Part shown: piece by piece, positions 34,901-47,104 of the stretch
Numbering within the stretch: position 1 is the first letter of the stretch
Layout: each line of letters opens with the position of its first letter
Origin: Polytrichum commune
Taxonomy: Eukaryota; Streptophyta; Polytrichopsida; Polytrichales; Polytrichaceae
Length of the DNA: 64,000 nt
Direction: 5' to 3'
Assembly: GCA_950295325.1 (NCBI GenBank)
Contig: OX485804.1
Location: forward strand, 20,522,001 to 20,586,000
Notes under the pieces: generated by a model
Told to the model about the DNA's origin: nothing
Database searches by the model: none
Seen by the model: only the letters and a program-made list of their open reading frames with translations
Made by a program: the position numbers and the translations under genes

Positions 34901-37390
34901 AGATTGTATAGATCTTTTGTTAGTGTGACAATGAATCACATATGAGGCAACATTAAAAAAGATCGTCTCGCAAAATATATTTTTTCAACTCATGTGCATG
35001 GAAAGTGCATGGTCTTTAACACTTCACGCAAAACAATAATTATGAATCATTCCAAAATATTTGTGCTACACTCTACTTTGAAGTGTAGAGTAGATTTTCA
35101 ACTTGAGGATCAACATACACTAACTTAGACTCGTTCTAACTCTCCTCTATTTTGTGGGGTCCCTCAACTACTTACATTATCAACATTATCTCAAAATGTT
35201 ATCATTTTTAGATGTAGATTTATTGCAAATTCTTTCAGTGTTCGATCTTTATATTGAGCTTGAAAATGTGTACCAATTTGATATTCATATGATCAATGCA
35301 TTCTTTTAAAAAGCTTTGTCTTATGTCCTCGTGATTGCCATGTTGTTCAATGGAGAAACAAATGAAAGTTCGATATGTTGGTAATTGTGGGATTTTCTTC
35401 ATGAAAAATGTCAAAATCTAAACCCTTATGCAAATTATGTTAACAATTGCAAAGATGATAGAGTGAGAAGTGGGGGTGGGGGCATGCTTTATTACGTATA
35501 GATATGTAAACCATGTCTCATGCCAACCACAAAATTGTAAAAACAATTCAGATATTAAACAAACAACGACGGCAAAGTAACGAGTATAAGTATTTATTAG
35601 TGATGCATGAGTTACATGAACATGAAATAAACCAATATTTAGATAACTATGGACTTTTTGGCCAATTGAATAACTGCCACACACCCACTTTAATATCTCC
35701 AATATGGTGTCAAATGTTTGTACACATCATGTTCACATTTTTTTAACATACAATCACCTACATAAATGATGAGATGGCGAGGAAAAATAACAAGACTTGC
35801 AGTAAAAGTGTTTGAATATTTAAAAATTGCTTGCTTATTTCCAAACTCATCAAAAATCCATGATGACCTCACAAATACCAGTCCATCAAAGTCTAGCTTG
35901 AGAGGTAGAACTATGTCTTCTAAAGTGTTGAGAAACCTTCAGATGCTACGAAATAGTTTGATCGTGGCACATCCCATTTATCACAAATATTACAATCCAT
36001 TTAGAGTCCTTGAAGCATCTCCCTAAAAGTGTCTAAATTTTCTAATAATAAACAATAAGTGAAAACTTACAAAACCGCACTATCAACACACATTCAATGG
36101 ACATGCATGAACCTTAGACCATGTTATTAAACATAACATTAACTTCACTTTGTCTATTAAAAATCCATTAAATAACTGAAAATTGATATAATTAGTTGAT
36201 ATTTTGATTTGAAAATTCAATTGAAACATTTACCTATCGAGAATATAGTGAAATAATAGCAAGAAGAACAAAGTTGGGGTGAAACCCCACCAAGGGACCC
36301 GATGGGACTCAACGTGGAGGAGGCATCTTAAGTTTTGGAAAATTCTAGATATTTTTGATGTTTGACCAAGAAAAAAAAGAGCAAAACATGGCCTTATGAA
36401 TCTCGGGGATAACATTGAATATACGAGTTGTTTGTGTGTGTATGTAGGTACTAGAAAGGTCTTCTAAACCTAGAAGGATGTGCCTTCAACGACTCCAACC
36501 GAATTCGTACCCATCCACACATACAAGATTATATCTAGTTGATCCAACTACATGGTATATTGGATTTAGTGTGGAATGCACTATTGTTATGATGGTGTAG
36601 TAACACACTTTTCAAACAAGTCGTGGCACCTTGTATTTGCACTTGTTGATACTTAACAAACATGAAGATCCACCGCGCTAAATTTCAATAAGTTGTGTGC
36701 ATCAAATTTGCCATTTGATGTGGTGTAGGAGATAGAGTTACACAATGTTTATAATGCTTTAAAACATTAACATAGATTATCCATGCAAAATAACATATAA
36801 TTCATGCTGGGATATTAGAAGGAAACTTGTCCATTGCAACTGATGACAAGAAAATGCATATATATAACTAAATTCAATTTTCAACCTGTCCTAAAGGACA
36901 ATGATGTTGGATGTGAAACTACTTCACCCTTTGCATGGAGTAGACACTATATTTGTGACCAACGACTTTTGCTCAATATTGTATGTACACCGTCCATGTA
37001 GTGTCATCAACACTAAAAGTAAACCTAACATTTTTTGTCATTCCTTGTCAATCTATTATTTAATGGAACTGGGTCCCACTAGACTATATGTCAAGATCAT
37101 AGATTCAAATAGAAACATCGGGGCTATACAATCTTCTTTCTTCTTCAAATCAAAGGATTTAGAAATAGAGTTATGCATCAAGTCACTCAAAGAGGGCAAA
37201 TTCATGGGTATGGTCCTTCTTTGAGCAAACTCACTATTAGGGGAGATTTTTGCATATTATGCCAGACCCTAAACGTGAAATTGGGATGAAACCCACATTT
37301 TTTTAATTTTAGAAGTTTGGAAATTTGCATCTCAATTTGGGTGCCCAAAATGGGAGACTCAACAAAGCCCGGTTGATTTGGCACATAGAT
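31963..37390. other. Long unassigned AT-rich stretch
   Basis: No gene, RNA or clear transposon recognised over about 5.4 kb. The longest frame is 107 codons (36901-37224, plus), with no family motif. There are short T and A runs (for example 32530-32560). The sequence reads as old, decayed intergenic DNA. Confidence 0.35.
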
Positions 37391-37399
37391 GTTACTTCG

Positions 37400-37646
37400 G
37401 CTAGGGATTTGTGATGTCTACGTTAACTCATCCATTGCATAGGTGAAAACGCACTAAATTATAGTATAGCACATAAGTTGTTATTTTAAAGTAAATTTCA
37501 CTCCGGAAATACCATCAGAGATACCAAATTAGTGCAACGAAGTTTAACTGGAATGAATCAGCCCTTAAGCTTATAGCGAACTTGGTTTCACTAGAGCTCC
37601 TCCACCCATGATGCATGAGTTTACATAGACGCCATGAATCCCAAGC
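37400..37646. mobile_element. Family N element, TIR element of 247 bp
   Basis: Left end GCTAGGGATTTGTGATGTCT, right end the complement of GCTTGGGATTCATGGCGTCT; the inverted similarity continues through a TA-CG/TG-TAACTCAT-type stretch for about 35 bp. GTTACTT occurs just outside each end (37391-37397 and 37648-37654). A 7-8 bp target duplication would suggest hAT. Relatives at about 14440-14850 and 27640-27965. Confidence 0.65.
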
Positions 37647-37818
37647 CGTTACTTGCCAAACTATAATATGAATTGTGCATTGCTACATGTACATAGGGTC
37701 TAAAACATGTCCACCCTTATCCAACACATGATCTACTTTTGTGTTGTCTCTCCAAACTTGCGTTATGTTAACAAATTCATACTGGAAAAATCAAGGGACC
37801 CGTTTGGCATTATTCTAA

Positions 37819-38158
37819 GGGATGCTTCACACATAAGCCAAGGGCCGTGACCATTTAATTGTGAGGGCCCTTGATCCTCATCCAAAGGTCGTGCCATTGA
37901 CATGGTATGCCACGATTTACATCAAGCCTACTTATTGGAGGTGGGCATGATGCAAATTCCAACAAACTATGAATTCATTATCCATAGTTTGTCATGTAGG
38001 AATCTGTGTTGGTTTTTCATCAATGATAAATTTCTTTGGGGCCTTAGGCCTTCCCCTTCTAGTATACATTGAATTTGCACGGACTCGGCTTTTTTGACCA
38101 ATGAGGGATCTCAAAATGTAATTGTCATGGGCATACAATCTCGTGTGTGAAGTGGCCT
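37819..38158 (+). mobile_element. Family A element 4, degenerate
   Basis: Starts gggatgcttcacacataag and ends ctcgtgtgtgaagtggcctt, with the gccgtgaccat block inside. It is shorter (340 bp) and more diverged than other copies. The target duplication is not clear. Confidence 0.6.
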
Positions 38159-38295
38159 TGAGTTAGAGTATCCCCACCAGACTAGGCGCATGCCAAATAG
38201 AGCATATAATATTTTATGCCTTTGGGGGGCCCTTCACCTTGGGCGGGGCAGCTCACCATGAGTCAAAACCCACCAAAGCCTACAACACACCGATC

Positions 38296-38500
38296 AGGGA
38301 GATTTTTGGGCATAATTGGCTGAGATCCTAGTGTTTGCAAGTCCAACCGGTTACATGTTGACACCCTTTGGTTTTCCTTTATTAAATTAGGGTATATTCT
38401 ATAGATTCCTCTAAAATGATCGGTAATTTTCCTGCAATCTTGAACTTCAACCGGTTAGTTCTCAAACTCAACTTCTTCATATGCAACTAACTGCCAGTTC
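38296..38500 (-). repeat. Dispersed repeat family J, copy 6
   Basis: Inverted copy: gggagatttttgggcataat, gatcctagtgtttgcaagtc, caaccggttacatg, attcctctaaaatgatcggt and cttcatatgcaactaactg. Confidence 0.65.
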
Positions 38501-39397
38501 TCCCCAAGCATAGCCTAGCCATACCCCCGCCATAATTGAGAAGCAATCAATAAGACAACGACACTTATTGTCTAACGCATGATAGATTAGGATATCAACG
38601 CATCTGATTTTAAAGTAATCTCTTGGCGAGCCGCTAAGTTATATGAATCATTCATGGCAGGGTAAGGTCGGAACTATACCTGGGCCGGTTCTAAATTACG
38701 GGGGGCCGGGCACTGGTGGGGCTGCTAGTGTCACCACCAAAGAACCCGGGATGCCCCATTTATGCCGTCGGCATGCCCCCTGCCCAGTTTGGTGGGGACA
38801 CTCTTACACATCGGGCTGCATTGTCATCGTCCCAATTGGTAGGTGTCACAAAACTTTACCTGTGCGAAATTTCCTACGCTAGAAGCACCCATTCTTTCTA
38901 ATATTCGGGCAGAAAAAAAATTCAAAAGCATCTGGGACAAAAAAAATTAGGGCAAGCGAGTGACGTGGCATTTACCCCCTCAAATTTAGACTCAAAAGGT
39001 GTGAAGCTGCAAAATTAGGTGTCACTTTAATTGTACTTATAGTAGCTGTCATTCAAGCAGATAATATAATTAGGGTGGCTCTTGGATACATTCAAGCCAT
39101 TACCGTTAAAATGGCGGTCTTCACTTCTATAATAGATTAATAAAAATGGTGTGGGGGTCCCACTAGTTAATGTCATTCATACTCTTTGCCATACTGAGCC
39201 TTTGCCCATAGTTAATATATATACTGATTTGTAGCTGCCACGTCATCCTACTAGGGTTCAGATTCTCATAACACTTCAGTTTTCTATTTTAATGTTTCTT
39301 TTTTATTTCCATGCCACTTGGAAAACACCGATGAAACGAAATTGATTTTAAAGTCCAAGAAGCTAAAATGCTTAGGTTAGATGGGTTAAAGACCCAT
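38500..39397. other. Unassigned intergenic sequence with a GC-rich patch
   Basis: A GC-rich patch at about 38670-38830 (gccggttctaaattacgggg and gggatgccccatttatgccg) stands out from the AT-rich surroundings. Overlapping plus frames of 79 and 61 codons cover it, but the protein shows no familiar motif. Probably a transposon scrap. Confidence 0.3.
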
Positions 39398-39863
39398 GAG
39401 CCAAGAGCCGTGACCGTGAAATTGTGAGAGCCCAAAAGAAAGTGTCCAAAGGCCATTGTTCCAACACACCTCCAAAATCATGTAGTGTGAAGTCGTATGT
39501 GACCGGTCCCTCAACTAAATGCTATTTCAATGATTGATTTTTTCATGCGGGTCTTCGCACGTGATAATATAGAATAAATCAACGGTTGTGAGCATTTGGA
39601 GTGCCATGGTCTCCCAGTTTTGTGTCAGGCCTACTTCCAAGAGGTGGTTTTGGAAAATAGTCCAAGTGACCATGAAGCATGATCCATTCGATGCCGCGTA
39701 GGAATCCATGCAGACTTTATATCCAACTTGCATTTACATGTATACTCCGTTGGTCCCTCAAGCGTAGTGTGAAGTGAACTCGGACCGGCTCCGCCTTTTT
39801 CATCAACGAGGGTGCTTGAAGTGTTTTGGTCACATGCTCCCAATCTTGTGTGTGAAGTGGCCA
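39398..39863 (+). mobile_element. Family A element 5, left end truncated
   Basis: Begins inside the family at atgagccaagagccgtgacc and ends with ttgtgtgtgaagtggcca. The outer part of the left inverted repeat is missing. The interior matches elements 1, 3 and 8. Confidence 0.75.
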
Positions 39864-39884
39864 TTAAAAGGCTCGTTTCCTTAA

Positions 39885-40215
39885 TCGGACCCCTAGATTT
39901 GATTGGTATGTGGTGCGGTAAGAATCAAAGAGCTAACATCATAAAGATACATGTTTAAAAGAGATTGGAGTACATCTTCAAATATTACTAACTACTCTAC
40001 ACTTAGTAATGAACACAATTGGGAGGACTTATGTATCTGGTTAAGAAATTAACAAACGTGTGCTTCGAATGGCCACAACTAAATTAGGGGAGGTTCGATT
40101 TTCAATCCGGTTTTTGCATATGTTTCATCATAGATTTGAATATGCAACACGCGTTTTGTTGTGTAAATCTAATTGGTAAAAGTTGGAGAATGTGAAAATG
40201 AACCATACGGGACTA
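39885..40215 (+). repeat. Dispersed repeat family I, copy 5
   Basis: Starts with aatcggacccctagatttga, and carries agatacatgtttaaaagaga, ctactctacacttagtaatg, acgtgtgcttcgaatgg, cgttttgttgtgtaaatcta and aaagttggagaatgtga. Among the most complete copies. It lies immediately beside element A5. Confidence 0.65.
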
Positions 40216-42386
40216 AAAGTACTACACCGTTTATGATATTTATTGTCACATGCACTATTTGTAGTTGTTTATGGCCTAAACTAGATGCCTAGAGGTCTCA
40301 TAGTGTCACGTCGCTAATTTCCAATATGATACTCTTCGTCAACATAAGCAAAATTGTGTTTTTAAGTGAACGACTATACACACTGTGACATTTGGTGTAA
40401 CATGTTGAGATACATGAGATGATAGTTTTGGTTTTTAGTATGCAAGGGGAAGATATCATTGAGCATACTAATGACAAGTGTCATGTGTTTACATTGTAGT
40501 ATGCAAGAGGAACATATTCTTGAGCACACTAATACCAAATATCAATTGTGCAAACTTTAGTCAACTTGTAGACCATTGTGTAACATAGTCATAACACTAT
40601 TGAACATACTCGTGCCAATATTAGTAACCGCACTTGAACGCCCAATGTCATGAGGTGACACTAATGGTGAAGTTGTTGATCATTAGTGTAACCTAGCTTG
40701 CATGTCAAAATATGGTAAGTGATGCTATTACCCATGTGACGCTAAATACATAAATGGTGTACATCGAGAAAGCAACCAAAAGGTTATTTCTCAAGTGTAA
40801 CGGATTGCATGCCCTCCATGAGATAAAGACTAATCAGCAGTCCAATCCCTTAGGTGGTCCAATTAGAAGAAAGACTTGAGAATGCCTAGTAGGTTCTACT
40901 ATTTTGAAGTATGGAAGGAAACACATCCTTGATGGAATTGTAGAGGGGAGAATACAACACAAAGTGTGCCTCCTTTTCAACTACATTGTAAGAGAAAAAC
41001 ATGGCATAAATTGTATGTCTAGGGAAGGTCGACCGCTCTAACAATTTCAATGGAAGTGATATTACGTTTAAGTCCATGAATGCAGAAGGCAACACCCGTA
41101 TGAACAAGGATTTGACACCTCGCAGAAAACAATAGCAATTTGAAGGAATCACGGGGTTTATCATAACAGACAACCCATGACATCTCAACACCGCACCAAA
41201 ATCACATGCAAAGCTCTCGAACATGCCTTTCTTGCTATGGAGTGGAATTCAAATTTCCATCTCACACAAAAGAAATTAGATTGCCTTCGACTCAAGAACT
41301 TTCATAATTATGAATGTGAGTTGTACTTGAAGCAATCATTCATGTCATCCCAATGCATAATTGTTGTTGCTTATTGCACTTGATTTCACAAACTTGTCAT
41401 TGAAATTGAGAGGTAGCAACCAACTACATTCCTATAGATAACATAGCATGCCTCTTTGGCTCTTACAATGTAGCAGCAATTGAGGTACACTTTTATGTTG
41501 GAGTGTCCCATGTACATCTTCATAAATTTTTTGAATACCTTCCTTGTTTCAAAATGAAGTACTACACAATCTCAAGTAATTATTTCCCAATTGAACCATC
41601 TAGTTGATAATAGGTTTTTGTCCCAAGGAGGCCATTGCACTCCGTTGCCCTAGGAATTAGCCCCTTTGTTACTATCTTGATTTTATTTTATTTTTTAAAA
41701 AAATCCCACAAGCATGTTGGTTTCCGGGACCTTAATGTCGTTTTATTTTATTATGGTAGACCCCATGATGCCTTCCAAATGTTCCTCATTTTTGTCCTAG
41801 GTACGTATCAAATCATTTTTCAACCATGTCGAGAAAGTAGGATTGCTTGACTAACCAATCAAGAAGAGGGTAGGTGGGCTAGGCGTGCACATTAGAAACC
41901 TCTAGCTAGCTTAAACGCATTTCACTTAATGGGAATAAGCTCAAAACAATGACCGATGATAATTTACAGTTGTTGGTCGAAAAGTTCATAGTACACAACC
42001 TAAGTACTCCCCTTAAACAGGGAATCCCAAAATCAAAGAAGAATTATAGTCATGTGATACACAATCCCATACAATGCAACCAAAGAGTTGTGTAGTGTTT
42101 TGCTAGGTGGTCAACTGCCTCCTGTGCTTTGGCGTTGGCATGTCGGCCTTCTGTCTCAACAAAAAAGATGAAGTTGTGTAGTGATATATAAAACGATATA
42201 GAGTTTATATTATTTGTGTTTGCATATGAGGGGTCAAGCAAGAGGGTCAAGGGCTATTCAGTTTCACCTTTCCATTCTCCTTATCAACCCACTTATTTTA
42301 TGAGAAACTTTTAATTTGTTTCGTTCCTTTTTTTACTCCCTTCATTTAGCATAAACGTTGTTTGACATATAACCCATAGTACATAC
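40216..42386. other. Unassigned intergenic sequence
   Basis: No gene recognised. A 112-codon minus frame (40886-41224) and a 68-codon plus frame (41177-41383) show no conserved motif. About 40300-40720 contains repeated wording (agtatgcaaggggaagatat / agtatgcaagaggaacatat), a weak local tandem repeat. Confidence 0.3.
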
Positions 42387-42389
42387 TAA

Positions 42390-42916
42390 GGGCCGCTTTA
42401 CACCTAGAGGCCAAGCCAATTCCCCTTGAGGCCGATTGCATGAAATTTCAGCCCCTTTTGGGTTGGAGGCCGGCCTCAACTACACATTATAATGGGGGCC
42501 AATTTTCCCATATGTAAAGGCCTTAGGGCTAAGAAGCTATGTCAATTTAATAAATCTAACATAATCCACCGGATGTAGCATAATCTAGCATAGAGCCGTT
42601 CATATTTCCACATAATCCAATGGATATGGTTCGCTTAAAAAATCATGTTTTATTAAAGAAAAATTTATTTATTGGAATTTGACATTGGCTCCAAGGCCAA
42701 GAATTGGCCTTCCATTTTGGTTGCACCCAATTCAATGAGCTCGGGCCGTGTCATACCATGCATTTTTTGATTAACAAATTCATACCACCAAATCGGCCCG
42801 GTGGCCTCTAGGTGTAAAGGGGTTGGGGCCAATTTCAGCCTTTTGGCCAATCACAAGTGAGGATTTCAAGCCTCTTACACAATGAATTGGTCCGGCCTCT
42901 AGGTGTAAAGCGGCCC
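42390..42916. mobile_element. Family C element, PIF/Harbinger-type MITE
   Basis: 527 bp. The inverted ends GGGCCGCTTTACACCTAGAG, then GCC, are identical on both sides for at least 23 bp. TAA flanks both ends (42387-42389 and 42917-42919). Inside, a second inverted word set (gaggccggcctc, ggcctctaggtgtaaag at 42804-42820) shows internal repeats of the end. No coding capacity. Confidence 0.85.
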
Positions 42917-43045
42917 TAAGGCAACTTGTGCACGTATTTGAGTTAGAGTTAGGCCCCACCAATATTAACAAGGCAACAAAGGTCTGATATAAACATCACG
43001 AGCCTCATATGTTTGTGGTTTATTCATCCCAAAGGGGTCTCCTTA

Positions 43046-43547
43046 GGGCCACTTCACACACAATACTGAGAGCCTGTGACCAAATCATTTCAAGCACTCT
43101 CATTGGTGGACAAAGGCAAAGCCGGTCCAAGTTCGCTTCACACTACGCTTGAGGGACCAACAAAGTATGTGAATGCAAGATGGATGTAAAGTCTATATAG
43201 ATTCCTACATGGCATCAAATGGGTCATATTCCACGGTCACTTGGATTATTTTCCAAAAAAACTCCTCTTGGAGGTAGGCCTAACACAAAACTGGGAGACC
43301 ATGGCACTCCGAATGAACACAACCGTTGATTTATTCTATTGTATCATGTGTGAGGACCCAAATGAATAGAAATTCATTGAAATCGCATTTGGTTGAGGGC
43401 CCGGTCGCATATGGCTTCACACTATTTTTGAAGGTCCGTGACCACACTGCATGATTTTGGAGGTGTGTTGGGACGGCCTTTGGACACTTTCTTTTGGGCT
43501 CTCACAATCTCATGGTCACGGCTCTTGACTCGTGTGTGAAGTGTCCC
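43046..43547 (-). mobile_element. Family A element 6, PIF/Harbinger-type MITE
   Basis: 502 bp with ends GGGCCACTTCACACACAATA and the complement of GGGACACTTCACACACGAG. Exact TTA duplication (43043-43045 and 43548-43550). Only 126 bp separate it from element C. Confidence 0.85.
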
Positions 43548-43750
43548 TTAGACTACTGCGAAATTACGGTATGAATTATAAGGTCAAATCGTGTGAAGAA
43601 AGAAAGATGCATGCTATAATACAATCAACCTTGGGGAATATTGGTGGGGGGCACAACTCAAACATGTGGGCAATCTAATCTAGCCTTACCCGTAATATGA
43701 ATTTCCGTTAAGCAAAATATGCATGATAGGTCCTTTAAGAAACACTTTAA

Positions 43751-44132
43751 GGGCAAGCCCAGTGACCATGCACATGCATTTGCACTTTCTCATCCGCGAT
43801 GCGGATGCAGATGCATGATACTAGCCCAGTCACCCTGCTATACCCTAAAATTGGATGTAGAATAATACATGAAGTGTAGAACTCCCTGCATTTCGACGAG
43901 ATATGCAGGGAGCCTGCTATCAACTAAGGACAAACAACTTCATGGCGGCTTTTAACTAAAGACAACTCGATATGATAGGACCCCATAAAACTACAAATCA
44001 TTTTAGAGGAAATTCTGAGGTAGTAAGATAGAATGAGTGACAATTTTGCCTGGGTCTGCATCTGCATTTTGGGTGGAGGCCACTTTTCATTCCCGGATGT
44101 AGATGCAGATCCAGGAACGACTGGGCTTGCTC
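43751..44132. mobile_element. Family E element, PIF/Harbinger-type MITE
   Basis: 382 bp. Left end GGGCAAGCCCAGTGACC; right end reversed GAGCAAGCCCAGTCG. TAA on both sides (43748-43750 and 44133-44135). Subterminal inverted words around gatgcagatgca. The interior contains a small perfect hairpin, ctccctgcat / atgcagggag (about 43882-43912). Confidence 0.75.
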
Positions 44133-44367
44133 TAAGAAGTTTTACATGCTAAGACCTTGTCCCCTTAAGCGTGGTACCCATAGCATATATAGTCAACCCC
44201 TAGCTAGCTACGAATCGGTAGCCTTTACACGTGCAATGGCCCTTATCCATAATCTATCGCACACCTTGGACGAAGCTAATTAAAGGGTTGTTTTTCTTCT
44301 TTCTACAAGGGAGCCACGGTGTAGAGGCCGATTATATCCACATGTATGCATGTTGTGGATGAAAGTA

Positions 44368-45207
44368 CAGTAATCTCCCACTTAAGTACGCACCCGTTTA
44401 AGTATGCATCTAGGTTAAGTGCACAGTTTTTTTTGACCAAAATCAGGGTTCATATTCTATTGTTTAAACATGTCATGCAGAGTCATTTGTTGCGAATGCA
44501 TGCATTTTCCATGCTTGACATCAATTTGTTAATGTTTCGCTGAAACATCTCAAACTATCATCACAATTCATCATATGTTTGTCTAGTTTCTGTTTGAGCA
44601 TCATAGCAAAGCAATTAGTGTTGTGTAGAGCTTCAAAGGCTTTGAAGTCGGTAGCACTTTCAAAATCAGCAAATATCTCGATAGGTTGGATTTCGTCATC
44701 GATAAGTGGATCTTCTTATGAGGTTGTCGAAGCTTGTCCATCAACTTTAAGCCTCGATGGGAAGAGGATTGAACAAAACCGGCGGCTTTGTGAGCACCCT
44801 AACATGTATTCTTCAAGGGTAAGCTAGATGGGTATTAAATGGTTACTTTTTTTCGACTAGCCCAATTCAGAACACTAGTGGTATGAGTAAAGTATGCACC
44901 TATCAACTAATACCTTGCCCACGCATACTGGTGGTGGGCAGCAGTGAACAGGCGAGCTCCGTTCAATACCACCAGTATGTTTGGGCTTTATTTTGAAAAA
45001 ACATTTGTGTGAAGTTACAAATTAGTAGCGAACGGGCGAGCGTCACGATTGTTGCGACCAATCACTGCCGCTACCAAAAATAATACCAAAAGGGACACCC
45101 TGCTGGTGGGAGCATGCGATGGGCCTCCCCACCAGCATGTGTGGGCAGGGTATAAGTACGCACCAACGGCTCTTGTTCAAAGTGCATACTTAAGTGGGAG
45201 ATTATTG
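44368..45207 (-). mobile_element. Family F element, pogo-like (Tc1/mariner superfamily)
   Basis: 840 bp. Left end CAGTAATCTCCCACTTAAGT, then ACGCAC; right end reversed CAATAATCTCCCACTTAAGT, then ATGCAC. TA flanks both ends (44366-44367 and 45208-45209). A CAGTA... end with TA duplication is the pogo/Emigrant-type signature in plants. Inside lie repeated GTGGGCA-type words and a minus-strand open stretch (44521-44715). Confidence 0.75.
44521..44715 (-). pseudogene. Possible transposase C-terminal remnant in the pogo-like element
   Basis: Sixty-four codons run from just after a stop codon to a stop at 44521-44523. They read EDPLIDDEIQPIEIFADFES, then ATDFKAFEALHNTNCFAMML, then KQKLDKHMMNCDD. 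The acidic, helix-rich character is like the C-terminal tail of pogo/Tigger-type transposases, and position and strand fit such an element. No catalytic motif is present, so the call rests mainly on context. Confidence 0.3.
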
Positions 45208-45249
45208 TATACAAATCCCATTCAAATTGTGGCAATCTCACCGAATTTG

Positions 45250-45840
45250 TTACTCGAGTGGATTGTATATCCTTGAAACTACCAAGAACTTGTTGCCAAA
45301 TATCCCCTCACAATTACGAGGTAGAAATTTGGCTGCATTTAGCCACCAAAAGATATGGAATGGAGCACACTTGTGGAGAGATAGAATTGGTCTTGATCCC
45401 AAGTCGAAAATGGCGGCAAGGACAATAAGTTTCCTAAAAATTATTGAATAAAGACAAACAAAAAAATCCATTTTACTTTCATTGTTTGATAGTTTTCTCA
45501 TTGAAATTTCAGCAAATGATTTAGTTTGAAGAAATTTCTCCTCCAAATTAAGATTGAAATGCATGGTCAACGAATGTCGGAGGGCCAATTGCAACATTCC
45601 AAAGAGCCCACTTTTCATGCCCATTTCTAATCCCAATGTCACCTCTCCAAACATTGCAACATTGTATCGTCCAACTCTCTCTCGAATGCTCTTTGTCATT
45701 AAGGATAAGCCTACATGGTTGATTAGTGTTGTGTTGTAGTTTAGGGACGGATTTGAGGTTATTAATTGTATCATGAAAATTGTTGAGTTTTGGAAAATCA
45801 TCTTAACTAAGCATAAAGTATGGGGGTTGAAATCCCCCAA
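45250..45840 (-). CDS. Unrecognised 196-codon open frame beside the pogo-like element
   Basis: This is the longest open frame in the window apart from splice-linked ones. It starts MGDFNPHTLCLVKMIF and ends NKFLVVSRIYNPLE. It includes a possible hydrophobic segment (FFVCLYSIIFRKLIVLAAIF, about residues 125-145). I recognise no domain. Such length is uncommon by chance in DNA this AT-rich, but I see no start-site support, and the plus strand also carries 85- and 61-codon frames over the same bases. It lies 43 bp from the end of the pogo-like element and could be a decayed transposon or captured gene piece. Confidence 0.2.
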   Translation of the reverse strand: MGDFNPHTLCLVKMIFQNSTIFMIQLITSNPSLNYNTTLINHVGLSLMTKSIRERVGRYNVAMFGEVTLGLEMGMKSGLFGMLQLALRHSLTMHFNLNLEEKFLQTKSFAEISMRKLSNNESKMDFFVCLYSIIFRKLIVLAAIFDLGSRPILSLHKCAPFHIFWWLNAAKFLPRNCEGIFGNKFLVVSRIYNPLE

Positions 45841-47104
45841 TGGTCCCTTGTTTGAGTGAAACCAAACATTTGTGGAGGACTGCTATGAGTTCTAGGCGCC
45901 AACATGTATTATCTTTATAAAACTAAAGAAGCTTATCTTTCTTTTGTCACCTATGTGCACATGTGTCTCTTCCCCCCCCCCCCCTCCCTCTACTTTGTGT
46001 ATTCCCCCAAAACAATCAAAGTTTTCTCAAAAGTCCGTTGTTTGATAATAGAGAAAATTGACTTCCCTCGTTAGTTTTTTGTTTTTTACATAAGTGACGC
46101 AAGTGTTGGAAGCAACAAATTTGGGAGGTTCCTTCCAAGATCTTGAGTTAAGTCTCCACTTTTGGTGACTTTATGGTTAACTCTACTCTAGATACAATTT
46201 CTTCGTTGAATTTCAACATCACGCTAATCAAGGAGTGGTTTAAAACATTTATAATAGTTAGTTAAGATGAGATACTCATGGCTTCTTTATACTTGTGACT
46301 AGTGATCATGACTACCGCTTTCATTGGTTGAGAAATTAGTGGTGATCTCATTTTACTTTACATAATGCCATCAAGAATAGAAACCATCATGGGTGAGCAT
46401 GTCATAAAAACAAATGAAAATTTGATACGGAATCCCACATGTCCAAAAATGCATATTGTTTGCTGGTCACATGGATTTTGCGGCAAGAGTTCACCCAAAT
46501 AGGTTGTCTCAACAAAAAGTAAGATGACATTCTAGATATAACAAAATATTGTAGTGAGTTATATTTATAGATGTATCTAATTTGTTGTGATATTCATTCT
46601 TAACCAATAATTTCGTTCCAATAAGCTTCAAAATTTTGAATCTCATAAAAAACACTATATCCTAGTCTATGTTCACTTTGCACTATGTCCCGTGACCAAG
46701 GCTTTCAAAAATTGATGTGGAAATTGCTGACCATGGCCACAAGAAATCCTAATTCATTTTTTTTCCTTGCATCCCTTGGTCACATGTGGAAAATGGCCCT
46801 TAGTGATCATGTTGATCACTTATTTAGACAAAAGTGTGTTGTTTAGCCGGTGGCCTTTTATACAGGTCTAAAGTGGGTCCTTGGAATATGTGGTCTAGGT
46901 GGCTTACCACAATTGCATTTGGGGAATCGCGGTGTTGAGCAGTCAAACTTCAAGAGTGACTTGGTCGCCAAAGACGGACATGGAGGAGGAGAACAATCTC
47001 GGGAGCTCCTTTACACAACACACATGACTAGCAAACATAATTCCACTTCATATTTGACTTATTCCGGAAGCCAAATAAATAAATGTGTGTATATATAGAG
47101 TTGA
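45841..47104. other. Unassigned intergenic sequence
   Basis: No gene recognised. There is a C-run microsatellite at about 45973-45984. The stretch 46670-46805 ends gtcacatgtggaaaatggcccttag, faintly like a family A end, but it is too diverged to call. Confidence 0.3.
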
